The position numbers were made by a program, and so were the translations under genes. From JBHHXR01 sp046757205 (GTDB taxonomy: Bacteria > Pseudomonadota > Alphaproteobacteria > Rhodobacterales > Rhodobacteraceae), in NCBI GenBank assembly GCA_046757205.1, contig JBHHXR010000158.1:1-8343 (forward strand): a stretch of DNA of 8,343 nucleotides, in the 5' to 3' direction. Shown here piece by piece: positions 1 through 7,132 of this stretch. The notes below the pieces were generated by a model that was not told the DNA's origin, searched no databases, and worked only from the letters and a program-made list of their open reading frames with translations. Numbering within the stretch: position 1 is the first letter of the stretch; each line of letters begins with the position of its first letter.

Positions 1-197
1 CGGCGTTTCGCCTTGGAGGGTTCTTTTCCCACGCCGCGCGCCGTCCGAGAGTCCGCCCGATATTGCTGTCGGCCGCGGCTTTTCCATTGGACTAGCGTTT
101 ACGGTCGGCTGAAAATCCGCAGGTTTACGGGCATAAACCCCAGTTATAGACCGGATTTCGCCTGGAAAGGCGAAGGCCGGCGCCGTTTCACGCGCGC
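1..197. other. Left-edge non-coding stretch with short repeats
   Basis: I see no credible gene here. The only open frame (TTG start at 13, stop at 199-201) has no ribosome binding site and an unremarkable Arg-rich composition. The stretch holds two copies of GTTTACGG (97-104 and 123-130). The second forms a dyad GTTTA-N6-TAAAC (123-138). A TATAAC hexamer reads on the minus strand at 148-143, but no good -35 box lies 16-18 bp upstream of it. This may be the control region of a minus-strand gene beyond the left edge, but that is only a guess. Confidence 0.5.
151..180 (-). terminator. Imperfect hairpin downstream of the small RG-rich gene
   Basis: TTCGCCT (157-163) pairs perfectly with AGGCGAA (168-174) around a GGAA loop. 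A T-G wobble, one A/G mismatch and a further CCGG/CCGG pairing (151-154 with 177-180) extend the stem to about 12 pairs. It lies 18 nt past the stop codon of the minus-strand gene ending at 198, where a transcript end would be expected. It has no T-run on either strand, so it is not a canonical intrinsic terminator. It could be an RNA 3'-end stabiliser or a Rho-dependent end. Confidence 0.35.
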
Positions 198-527
198 CTA
201 ATCCTTGCGGAAGTATTTCTTTTCGCGGGGTTTTCCGTCCCAGCCGGGCTTGCCGCGCGGCCTGTCATCGCCGCCCGCCTTGTGTGGCCGCCCGCCGCCA
301 TCGCGTTCGCCCCTGTAGGGTTTGCCGCTGCCCGAGCGGCGGTCGCCGCCCCGATCGTCCTCGCGGAATTCCCATTTCTTCAGCAGTTTCGGGTTAAACG
401 AATCACGGCCGATGCGGCCTTCGTGGCACCACACCACCGACACGCTGTCGCCCTCGACCGCCTCCACGGCCATGCGCATTGATCCCGCCGTGAGGACCAC
501 GAGGTCCCCGACTTCATAGACTGACAT
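198..527 (-). CDS. Small YodC/DUF2158-like protein with Arg/Gly-rich tail
   Basis: A 109-residue protein of unknown function. Residues 1-53 form a compact, beta-rich head: VGDLVVLTAGS near the N-terminus, VVWCHEGRIG around 31-40, and FNPKLLKKWE at the end. This layout resembles the YodC/DUF2158 family of small uncharacterised proteins (GD-V-L-SGG-MTV ... V-C-W...G ... F---L). From about residue 55 to 109 the chain is low complexity, rich in Arg, Gly, Asp, Lys and Pro, and almost certainly disordered; it ends in a basic KKYFRKD. Such tails are common in proteins that contact RNA, but that is inference here. The ATG at 527 was chosen because a purine-rich GAGAGAGA stretch precedes it. A frame extending to 650 would overlap trpB and add an Arg-rich, unlikely N-terminus. 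It follows trpB by 62 bp on the same strand, so the two are probably co-transcribed. Confidence 0.75.
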   Translation of the reverse strand: MSVYEVGDLVVLTAGSMRMAVEAVEGDSVSVVWCHEGRIGRDSFNPKLLKKWEFREDDRGGDRRSGSGKPYRGERDGGGRPHKAGGDDRPRGKPGWDGKPREKKYFRKD

Positions 528-589
528 CTTGTTCTCTCTCTTCCGGCCTCTGGGGCCTTCTTCGGGGCGCCACCCGGCCCCGGGGGGAT

Positions 590-1810
<1,221 letters not shown>

Positions 1811-1840
1811 TTTCGTCACCCGTTTCAGAAAGTCAGCAGG

Positions 1841-1869
1841 TCTATAGCGCTTACGCCGGGTGGCGTCGA
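1841..1869 (-). promoter_or_regulatory. Candidate sigma-70 promoter for trpB
   Basis: On the minus strand, TCGACG (1869-1864) and TATAGA (1846-1841) are separated by exactly 17 bp. Each matches four of six consensus bases. Transcription would begin near 1834, leaving a leader of about 25 nt before the trpB ATG. That is too short for a Trp leader peptide and attenuator, so any tryptophan control would need another mechanism. The call rests on pattern matching only. Confidence 0.45.
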
Positions 1870-2013
1870 GATGTGGCGCATCGGTATGGGTTACGGTGGC
1901 CGCGCTCTGCCGTCACCGGCGGCGCGCCAGTGCATGATGAGTTCACTTGGAAACAACTCCGGTTATCCCGCCCGGGTCGCCCCGTGGCCCGGGCTGCGGC
2001 TACCTGCCCACCG

Positions 2014-2037
2014 GGCCGGGCGCATTCGCGCCCGCCC
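2014..2037. repeat. GC-rich inverted repeat (hairpin)
   Basis: CGGGCGC (2017-2023) pairs perfectly with GCGCCCG (2028-2034) around an ATTC loop. Two more G-C pairs follow beyond a C/C mismatch. The structure would be very stable in RNA or as a cruciform. No T-run follows on either strand, so a standard terminator is unlikely. Its role is unknown. Confidence 0.4.
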
Positions 2038-2066
2038 AGTCACGCGCCGCTCTGTGGTTGGCGCGG

Positions 2067-2085
2067 TCACCTTTCATGAAGGTGA
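2067..2085. promoter_or_regulatory. Perfect 7-bp dyad, possible operator
   Basis: TCACCTT (2067-2073) and AAGGTGA (2079-2085) form a perfect inverted repeat around five bases, TCATG. The arm length and centre-to-centre spacing suit a dimeric helix-turn-helix regulator. It lies about 285 bp upstream of the dipeptidase start and about 255 bp upstream of the trpB start, which is rather far for a classical operator unless a promoter lies close by. On the plus strand it is followed by TTTCCGTCTTT, so a weak terminator is an alternative reading. Confidence 0.35.
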
Positions 2086-2255
2086 TTTCCGTCTTTGGGC
2101 ATCATGATCTGGCCGATACCTGCCGGGTTGGATATTTAAGGAACTCAGGAATTCTGGTGCCTGTCCTGGCGCGGCGCAGAGCGGCCCGGGGCGCTGCAAT
2201 AACGCGCCGACTTGCCGTAAGCCAGTGATTTTGGAGGGACACATCCTATTACCCT

Positions 2256-2273
2256 TGTGCACTCGAATGTGCA
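2256..2273. promoter_or_regulatory. TGTGCA direct repeat / TGCAC-GTGCA dyad, possible operator
   Basis: TGTGCA occurs twice with a 12-bp period (2256-2261 and 2268-2273). Inside this, TGCAC (2258-2262) and GTGCA (2269-2273) form an inverted repeat with a 6-bp centre. It lies about 100 bp upstream of the dipeptidase ATG, a sensible position for an operator or activator site. No regulator gene is present in the window to link to it. Confidence 0.3.
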
Positions 2274-2370
2274 GTTTGCGCCGATTTCCCCCCGGACGGT
2301 TTGGTGCTAGTGCTGCCGGTACCGGTGTCGATTCCCGGCCGCCGGGTCAGCCGCCATTTGCGAGGATTCG

Positions 2371-3429
2371 ATGTCCGAAACCGGTTTTCCGCTCATGTTC
2401 GACGGGCATAACGATGTCCTGCTCAAACTGTACCGGACGCAGGACGCCGATCCCGTGGAAGTTTTCTCGGACGGCACCAGCGGCCATATCGACATGGCCA
2501 AGGTCAAGCGCGGCGGTTTCGGCGGCGGGTTTTTCGCCAATTACGTGCCTTCCGAGGTAGCGCTGGACGAAAAGTTCACCGAGATGCAGAAGCCGGTCTA
2601 CGACCTGCCGCTGCCGGACGAAATTCCGCAAGCCGAGGCTCTGCCGGTGGCGATGGCGCAGGCAGCCATCCTGTCGCGGCTGGAGGCCGGCGGTGCGCTG
2701 CGGATCTGCCGCACCGTCGGCGACATTCGCGAGTGCCTGGCGAAAGGCACGCTGGCGGCCATCATGCATATCGAGGGGGCCGAAGCGATCGACACCGGTT
2801 TTGATGCGCTGGAGGTACTCCATCGGGCCGGTCTGCGTTCGCTCGGCCCGGTGTGGAGCCGTCCCAACGCCTTCGGCCACGGGGTGCCGTTCCGGTTTCC
2901 TTCCGACGGCGATACCGGGCCGGGGCTGACCGGTGCCGGCAAGGAGCTTGTTCGGGAATGCAACCGGCTGGGCATCATGATCGATCTGTCGCATCTGAAC
3001 ATGGCCGGGTTCCGCGACGTCGCCAAAATCAGCAACGCGCCGCTGGTGGCGACCCACTCCAACGCCCACGCGATCTGCCCGCACGCGCGCAACCTGACCG
3101 ACGATCAGCTTTCCGCCATCCGCGACAGCGACGGCATGGTGGGTATCAATTTCGCGGTGGCGTTCCTGCGCCCCGACGGGCAGATGTCGGATACCGGCCT
3201 CGACACGGTGATGCGGCATCTGGACCATCTGATCGGGAAGCTGGGCGACGACCGGGTCGGCTTCGGCTCGGATTTCGACGGCGCCGTGATCCCCTCGGAA
3301 ATCGGCGATTGTTCCGGGCTTCCGGCGCTGCGCGCCGCGATGGCCGCGCACGGGATCGACGACGCCTTGATGCGCAAACTTTGCCACGGGAACTGGCTGC
3401 GGGTACTTGGTCTTGCGTTTCATCAGTGA
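2371..3429 (+). CDS. Membrane (renal-type) dipeptidase, peptidase family M19
   Basis: A complete 352-residue dizinc metallopeptidase, normal for the family, which hydrolyses dipeptides; several bacterial members accept a D-residue at the C-terminal side. Expected metal ligands are in place: H13 and D15 in DGHNDVL, the bridging E135 in MHIEGAEA, H208 in IDLSHLN, H229 in ATHSNAH, and D301 in GFGSDFDG. RNLTD (240-244) and the C-terminal GNWLRVLG are also typical. The start is supported by GAGGA at 2362-2366, four bases before the ATG. No signal peptide or membrane segment is seen, so despite the family name it should act in the cytosol. It is the first gene upstream of a peptide-type ABC importer on the same strand, which suggests it cleaves the imported substrate. 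The exact substrate (L,L or L,D dipeptide, muropeptide fragment) cannot be read from the sequence. Confidence 0.93.
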   Translation: MSETGFPLMFDGHNDVLLKLYRTQDADPVEVFSDGTSGHIDMAKVKRGGFGGGFFANYVPSEVALDEKFTEMQKPVYDLPLPDEIPQAEALPVAMAQAAILSRLEAGGALRICRTVGDIRECLAKGTLAAIMHIEGAEAIDTGFDALEVLHRAGLRSLGPVWSRPNAFGHGVPFRFPSDGDTGPGLTGAGKELVRECNRLGIMIDLSHLNMAGFRDVAKISNAPLVATHSNAHAICPHARNLTDDQLSAIRDSDGMVGINFAVAFLRPDGQMSDTGLDTVMRHLDHLIGKLGDDRVGFGSDFDGAVIPSEIGDCSGLPALRAAMAAHGIDDALMRKLCHGNWLRVLGLAFHQ

Positions 3430-3430
3430 G

Positions 3431-3470
3431 GCAAGCGGCACGTGTCAGCTCGCCCCGGCCGGTCGCTTGC
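3431..3470 (+). repeat. Stem-loop just after the dipeptidase stop codon
   Basis: GCAAGCG (3431-3437) and CGCTTGC (3464-3470) are perfect inverse complements. A G-T wobble and one further C-G pair bring the stem to nine pairs, enclosing about 22 nt. It starts one base after the dipeptidase stop and ends three bases before the -35 box of the next promoter. It has no T-run, so it may slow readthrough or protect the upstream mRNA end rather than terminate strictly. Confidence 0.4.
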
Positions 3471-3473
3471 AGG

Positions 3474-3502
3474 TTGACTATTCCCTGGCTGGAATGACTA
3501 AT
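3474..3502 (+). promoter_or_regulatory. Candidate sigma-70 promoter for the binding-protein gene
   Basis: TTGACT (3474-3479) and ACTAAT (3497-3502) are separated by 17 bp and match five and four of six consensus bases. The spacer contains the dyad ATTCC-N6-GGAAT (3480-3495). TGACTA occurs twice exactly 20 bp apart (3475-3480 and 3495-3500), placing the copies on the same helix face. Transcription would begin near 3509 and give a leader of about 40 nt. This would let the binding protein and transporter be expressed independently of the dipeptidase. It is a pattern match, not proof. Confidence 0.55.
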
Positions 3503-3535
3503 GTCTTTCTCGAAGACTCAAGCTCAACAACAACA

Positions 3536-3543
3536 GGGGAGGA
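3536..3543 (+). promoter_or_regulatory. Strong ribosome binding site fixing a GTG start
   Basis: GGGGAGGA lies 5 nt before the GTG at 3549. It decides between this start and the in-frame ATG at 3501, which overlaps the predicted -10 box, has no purine-rich site, and would put a polar Gln-rich segment in front of the signal peptide. Confidence 0.8.
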
Positions 3544-3548
3544 AGATC

Positions 3549-5150
3549 GTGAGACCCATCCGATCAATGATATTCAGCACCGCGGTGGCTTTGGCCGCCA
3601 GCGCCGCAATCGCGCCCGCGGTGGCCGAGACGCCGGCGAACATGCTGGTCATCGCCACGCAGATCGACGACGTCACCACGCTGGACCCGGCGCAGTCGTT
3701 CGAGTTCTCGGGCAGCGACATCATCCGCAACGTCTACGGCAGGCTGGTCAACTTCGACCCGATGAACCTCGACGCCGGCTACGGCCCCGACCTGGCGGAA
3801 AGCTGGGAGGTATCCGACGACGGCAAGACCATACCCTTCAAGATGCGCGAAGGCGTGAAATTCCATTCCGGCAACCCTGTGACCGCCAGGGACGCCGAAT
3901 TCAGCCTGCGCCGCGCGATCATCCTGAACAAGACGCCGTCGTTCATCCTGACGCAGTTCGGCTTCACGCCGGAAAACGTCGAGCAGACCATCGTGGCGAC
4001 CGATGACATGACGTTGCAGATCACCACGGACAAGCGTTTCGCGACTTCGTTCGTGCTGAACAGCCTGACCGCCACCATCGGCGGCATCGTCGACAGCAAG
4101 GTGGTGATGGAGCACGACGCGAACGGCGATCTCGGCAACGAATGGCTGCGTACGAACACCGCCGGTTCCGGTGCCTACAAACTGGGAAGCTGGAAGCCCA
4201 ACGAATCCATCACTCTGGTTTCCAACCCGGATTTCTATCTCGGCGCCCCGGCGATGGAGCGCGTCGTCGTCCGCCACATCCAGGAAAGCGCGACGCAGCG
4301 CCTGCTGCTGGAACGCGGCGACATCGACATCGCGCGCAACCTCAACCCCGATGACATCGCCGGCCTCTCCGGCAAGGAGGGGATTTCGGTCGACAGCGAG
4401 TTGCGCGGGCGGCTGATGTACATCTCGATGAGTCAGAAAAACCCGATTCTGGCCAATCCTAAAGTGGTCGAGGCGATGAAGTACCTGATCGACTACAAGG
4501 GAATGCAGGACAGCTTCCTGAAGGGTCAGTACGTCATCCATCAGGCTTTCCTGCCGAGAACCTTCCTCGGCGCCATCGACGACAAGCCCTATTCGCTGGA
4601 TATCGCGAAAGGCAAGGCACTGCTGGCCGAAGCGGGATATCCCGACGGTTTCGAGGTTGGCATGATCGTGCGCGAGGCGCAGGAACGGCTGGAAATCGGC
4701 CAGTCGCTGCAGAACACGTTCGGGCAGGCCGGCATCAAGGTGAACATCACGGTCGGAACCGCCAAGCAGATGCTCGCCGTCTACCGGGCGCGTCAGCACG
4801 ATATCTATCTCGGCGCCTGGGGGCCGGACTATCCCGACCCGAACACCAACGCCGCGACATTCGCGCAGAACGACGACAACTCCGACGAGGCCGGGTTGAC
4901 CGGCGTGCTGGCATGGCGCAACTCCTGGGACATTCCGGAGATGACCAAGATGACGCTGGCGGCGGTGGTCGAGAACGACCGCGACAAGCGCCGGCAGATG
5001 TATGAAGAGATCCAGCGCGAGCATCAGCGGACGGCACCGTTCGCCATCATGTTCCAGAAGATCGAACAGACGGGCCGGGCGTCCAACGTCAAGAACCTGA
5101 ACCTCGGCGGCGCCATCACGGCCGTCTCCTACTGGCCCGTCACAAAGTAA
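3549..5150 (+). CDS. ABC transporter periplasmic substrate-binding protein, family 5 (peptide type)
   Basis: A 533-residue protein of the DppA/OppA (SBP_bac_5) family, which captures di- or oligopeptides (some members nickel or other solutes) in the periplasm and delivers them to the permease. Residues 1-26 are a clear Sec signal peptide: basic start with two Arg, hydrophobic Ala-rich core, and cleavage expected after A-V-A at 26. There is no lipobox Cys, so the mature protein should be soluble. Family landmarks are PDLAESWEVSDDGKT with REGVKFHSG around 80-110, and WGPDYPDPNT starting at W424. The length is normal. The GTG start at 3549 is chosen from the strong ribosome binding site. It lies between the dipeptidase and two permease genes, the usual order for such operons. 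The substrate cannot be inferred from the binding residues by eye; the dipeptidase next door favours small peptides. Confidence 0.93.
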   Translation: MRPIRSMIFSTAVALAASAAIAPAVAETPANMLVIATQIDDVTTLDPAQSFEFSGSDIIRNVYGRLVNFDPMNLDAGYGPDLAESWEVSDDGKTIPFKMREGVKFHSGNPVTARDAEFSLRRAIILNKTPSFILTQFGFTPENVEQTIVATDDMTLQITTDKRFATSFVLNSLTATIGGIVDSKVVMEHDANGDLGNEWLRTNTAGSGAYKLGSWKPNESITLVSNPDFYLGAPAMERVVVRHIQESATQRLLLERGDIDIARNLNPDDIAGLSGKEGISVDSELRGRLMYISMSQKNPILANPKVVEAMKYLIDYKGMQDSFLKGQYVIHQAFLPRTFLGAIDDKPYSLDIAKGKALLAEAGYPDGFEVGMIVREAQERLEIGQSLQNTFGQAGIKVNITVGTAKQMLAVYRARQHDIYLGAWGPDYPDPNTNAATFAQNDDNSDEAGLTGVLAWRNSWDIPEMTKMTLAAVVENDRDKRRQMYEEIQREHQRTAPFAIMFQKIEQTGRASNVKNLNLGGAITAVSYWPVTK

Positions 5151-6209
5151 ATGGCGTTGACTACCGACACCGGGAAAGGGCGGCGAAAGTCGCCCTTTTT
5201 GCAGCATGCAAGAAAGGCCGTGAACACCGTCGCCACTGTCGCGGCGACGATGCTGGGCCTTCTGTTCGTGACGTTCTTCATCGGGCGCGTGATGCCCGTC
5301 GACCCGGTTCTGTCGATCGTCGGCGAGAGGGCCTCCAAGGAAATCTACGACGCCGCCTATATCGAGCTTGGCCTCGACAAGCCATTGATAGTGCAATTCA
5401 TTTATTACCTGCAGGACGTGGTGCAGGGTGATTTCGGAATATCATTGCGCACCGGATTTCCGGTTTCCAACGACATCAAGCGTGTGTTCCCGGCAACCAT
5501 GGAACTGGCAACGCTCGGCACGCTGATGGGGGTCTTCCTGGGGGTGCCGCTGGGCGTCTTCGCCGCCGTCAAACGGGGTTCCTGGATCGACCAGCTGGCG
5601 CGGGTGGTGGCGCTGATCGGGTACTCCATGCCGGTATTCTGGCTCGGGCTTGTCGGGCTGCTGGTCTTCTACGGCATTCTCGGCTGGGTCGGCGGCCCGG
5701 GCCGGGTGGACATATTCTACGAGGACCTTGTTCCGTCCGTTACCGGCATGATCCTTGTCGACAGCATGCTGGACGGCAACTGGCAAGTGTTCCGGAATTC
5801 GTTTTCCCATATCGTTCTGCCCGCCTCGCTGCTGGGATATTACTCGCTGGCCTATATCAGCCGCATGACGCGCAGCTTCATGCTGGAGCAACTGAGCGCC
5901 GAATACATCATCACCGCGCGCGTCAAGGGCATGTCGGAACGCGCGGTGATCTGGAAGCACGCCTTCGGCAACATCCGGGTCCAGCTTATCACCGTCATCG
6001 CGCTGAGCTATGCCGGGTTGCTGGAAGGCTCGGTGCTGACCGAGATCATCTTCGCCTGGCCGGGGATCGGCTCCTATATCACGACATCGCTGCTGTCGGC
6101 GGACATGAACGCGGTGATGGGCGGCACCGTCGTCGTCGGGTTGGTATTCGTGCTGCTGAACATCTTTTCCGATCTCCTTTACAAATTTTTCGACCCGAGG
6201 GCGAAATGA
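5151..6209 (+). CDS. ABC transporter permease, DppB/OppB type
   Basis: A 352-residue inner-membrane subunit of a peptide-type importer. About six hydrophobic segments are visible: roughly 26-48, 117-140, 149-180, 219-236, 280-300 and 322-342. GRVMPVDPV after the first segment matches the family's PGDP region. EYIITARVKGMSERAVIWKHA is the cytoplasmic EAA loop that docks on the ATPases. DppB-type N-termini normally begin just before the first membrane helix; here about 22 polar residues precede it. The ATG at 5151 abuts the TAA of the binding-protein gene and has no clear ribosome binding site, so it would depend on coupled re-initiation. An in-frame GTG at 5220 is the main alternative: it would place the terminator-like hairpin (5175-5200) outside the coding region, but its GAAAGG is only two bases away. 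The 3' end overlaps the next gene by 4 nt. Confidence 0.92.
   Translation: MALTTDTGKGRRKSPFLQHARKAVNTVATVAATMLGLLFVTFFIGRVMPVDPVLSIVGERASKEIYDAAYIELGLDKPLIVQFIYYLQDVVQGDFGISLRTGFPVSNDIKRVFPATMELATLGTLMGVFLGVPLGVFAAVKRGSWIDQLARVVALIGYSMPVFWLGLVGLLVFYGILGWVGGPGRVDIFYEDLVPSVTGMILVDSMLDGNWQVFRNSFSHIVLPASLLGYYSLAYISRMTRSFMLEQLSAEYIITARVKGMSERAVIWKHAFGNIRVQLITVIALSYAGLLEGSVLTEIIFAWPGIGSYITTSLLSADMNAVMGGTVVVGLVFVLLNIFSDLLYKFFDPRAK
5175..5200 (+). terminator. Terminator-like attenuator hairpin at the binding-protein/permease junction
   Basis: AAAGGGCG (5175-5182) pairs with CGCCCTTT (5191-5198). A G-T wobble and a C-G pair close a GAAA tetraloop (5185-5188), giving a ten-pair stem. The GC-rich part is followed directly by TTTTT (5196-5200). 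This has all the parts of an intrinsic terminator. It begins 25 nt after the binding-protein stop codon, yet lies inside codons 9-17 of the permease if that starts at 5151. It most likely lowers transcription of the downstream genes relative to the binding protein, and translating ribosomes could relieve it. Confidence 0.6.
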
Positions 6210-7132
6210 CTGCGAGCGCGGAACCGCGTCAGAGCCTGCGCGCCTGGCTGCTGACCGACACGCCGACGTCACGGCGGCATGCGCGGCTCTCGGCGATGTA
6301 TCAGGGATGGCTGTCGTTCCGGGGCAATCACATGGCGATGTTCGGCCTCGGCATTCTGGTCTTTCTGGTTGCCGTGGCGGCCGTTGCGCCGTTCCTTGCG
6401 CCGCAGGATCCGTTCACCCAGGACCTGGCGGCGCGGCTTCAGCCGCCGGGGTCCGACAAATACATCCTCGGCTCCGACAGTCTGGGGCGCGACATTCTCA
6501 GCCGGCTGATCTACGGCTCCCGCATCACGCTTTACATCGTGACACTGGTGGCCATCGTGGCCCCGGTGGCGGGGCTGTTCGTGGGCACCGTGGCGGGTTA
6601 CGCCGGCGGCTGGATCGATGTCGTGCTGATGCGCATCACCGACATTTTCCTGGCATTCCCGCGGCTGGTGCTGGCGCTCGCTTTCGTCGCCGCGCTGGGG
6701 GCGGGTATCGAGAACGCGGTGCTGGCAATTTCGCTGACCGCCTGGCCGCCCTATGCGCGGATCGCCCGCGCCGAAACGCTGACCATCCGCAATTCCGACT
6801 ATATCCACGCCATCCGGCTGCAGGGCGCGGGGACGCTTAGGATCATCACCAAGCACATCTGGCCGCTGTGCATATCCTCGCTGGTGGTGCGGGTGACGCT
6901 GGACATGGCCGGGATCATCCTGGCCGCCGCGGGCCTGGGCTTTCTCGGCCTCGGCGCGCAGCCGCCGACGCCGGAGTGGGGCGCGATGATCTCCGAAGGC
7001 CGCAAGTTCATCCTCGACCACTGGTGGGTCGCAACCGTGCCCGGTCTGGCGATCTTCACGGTGTCGCTGGCGTTCAACCTCCTGGGCGACGGGCTGCGCG
7101 ATGTGCTTGACCCCAAGGAGAGTTCGAATTGA
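6206..7132 (+). CDS. ABC transporter permease, DppC/OppC type
   Basis: A 308-residue inner-membrane partner of the preceding permease. After a polar N-terminus, the OppC_N-type segment contains the first membrane helix (about 43-65). Next come the family landmark LGSDSLGRDILSRLIYGSR (88-106) and helices near 107-130, 148-166, 170-182, 222-250 and 278-293. The EAA loop is at about 188-218, with RAETLTIRNSDYIHA followed by RLQGAGTLRIITKHIWP. The start is supported by the ATGA overlap with the previous stop and by GAGGG at 6197-6201, four bases upstream. The length and motifs are standard, and nothing is missing. Confidence 0.94.
   Translation: MTASAEPRQSLRAWLLTDTPTSRRHARLSAMYQGWLSFRGNHMAMFGLGILVFLVAVAAVAPFLAPQDPFTQDLAARLQPPGSDKYILGSDSLGRDILSRLIYGSRITLYIVTLVAIVAPVAGLFVGTVAGYAGGWIDVVLMRITDIFLAFPRLVLALAFVAALGAGIENAVLAISLTAWPPYARIARAETLTIRNSDYIHAIRLQGAGTLRIITKHIWPLCISSLVVRVTLDMAGIILAAAGLGFLGLGAQPPTPEWGAMISEGRKFILDHWWVATVPGLAIFTVSLAFNLLGDGLRDVLDPKESSN
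7115..7120 (+). promoter_or_regulatory. Ribosome binding site supporting a TTG start
   Basis: AAGGAG lies 8 nt before the TTG at 7129, inside the 3' end of the upstream permease gene. Together with the TTGA stop/start overlap it makes the unusual TTG start credible. No ATG or GTG lies in frame nearby before the conserved N-terminal beta strand LLDVENLWVKF. Confidence 0.7.

Larger units (their letters stand above)
1820..2370. other. Divergent intergenic region, no gene seen
   Basis: About 550 bp separate the divergently transcribed trpB and dipeptidase genes. Open frames here (for example 1947-2228 plus, 2074-2262 minus) lack ribosome binding sites and have Pro/Arg/Ala-rich sequences typical of non-coding high-GC DNA, so I do not call them. 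It contains a very GC-rich block (about 1970-2070), a less GC-rich patch around 2130-2155, and the hairpin and dyads listed separately. I did not find a strong promoter for the dipeptidase, although one must lie in this region or the gene must use a non-sigma-70 promoter. Confidence 0.6.

Noticed and set aside
13..201. 62-codon plus-strand frame
   Set aside because: TTG start, no ribosome binding site, Arg-rich random-looking sequence.
1947..2262. Small frames in the divergent intergenic region (1947-2228 plus, 2074-2262 minus)
   Set aside because: No ribosome binding sites, Pro/Arg/Ala-rich sequence, and no similarity I recognise.
2347..3441. Minus-strand open frame of 364 codons opposite the dipeptidase
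   Set aside because: The plus strand has every M19 metal ligand in order; the antisense frame has no recognisable motif.
5206..5223. Five-codon mini-ORF ending in a GTGA overlap with the alternative permease start at 5220
   Set aside because: It has no ribosome binding site of its own, and such short frames occur by chance; it is too weak to call a leader peptide.
3564..5396. Minus-strand open frame of 610 codons
   Set aside because: It is opposite the binding-protein gene and the permease start; it is explained by third-position G/C bias and shows no family motifs.
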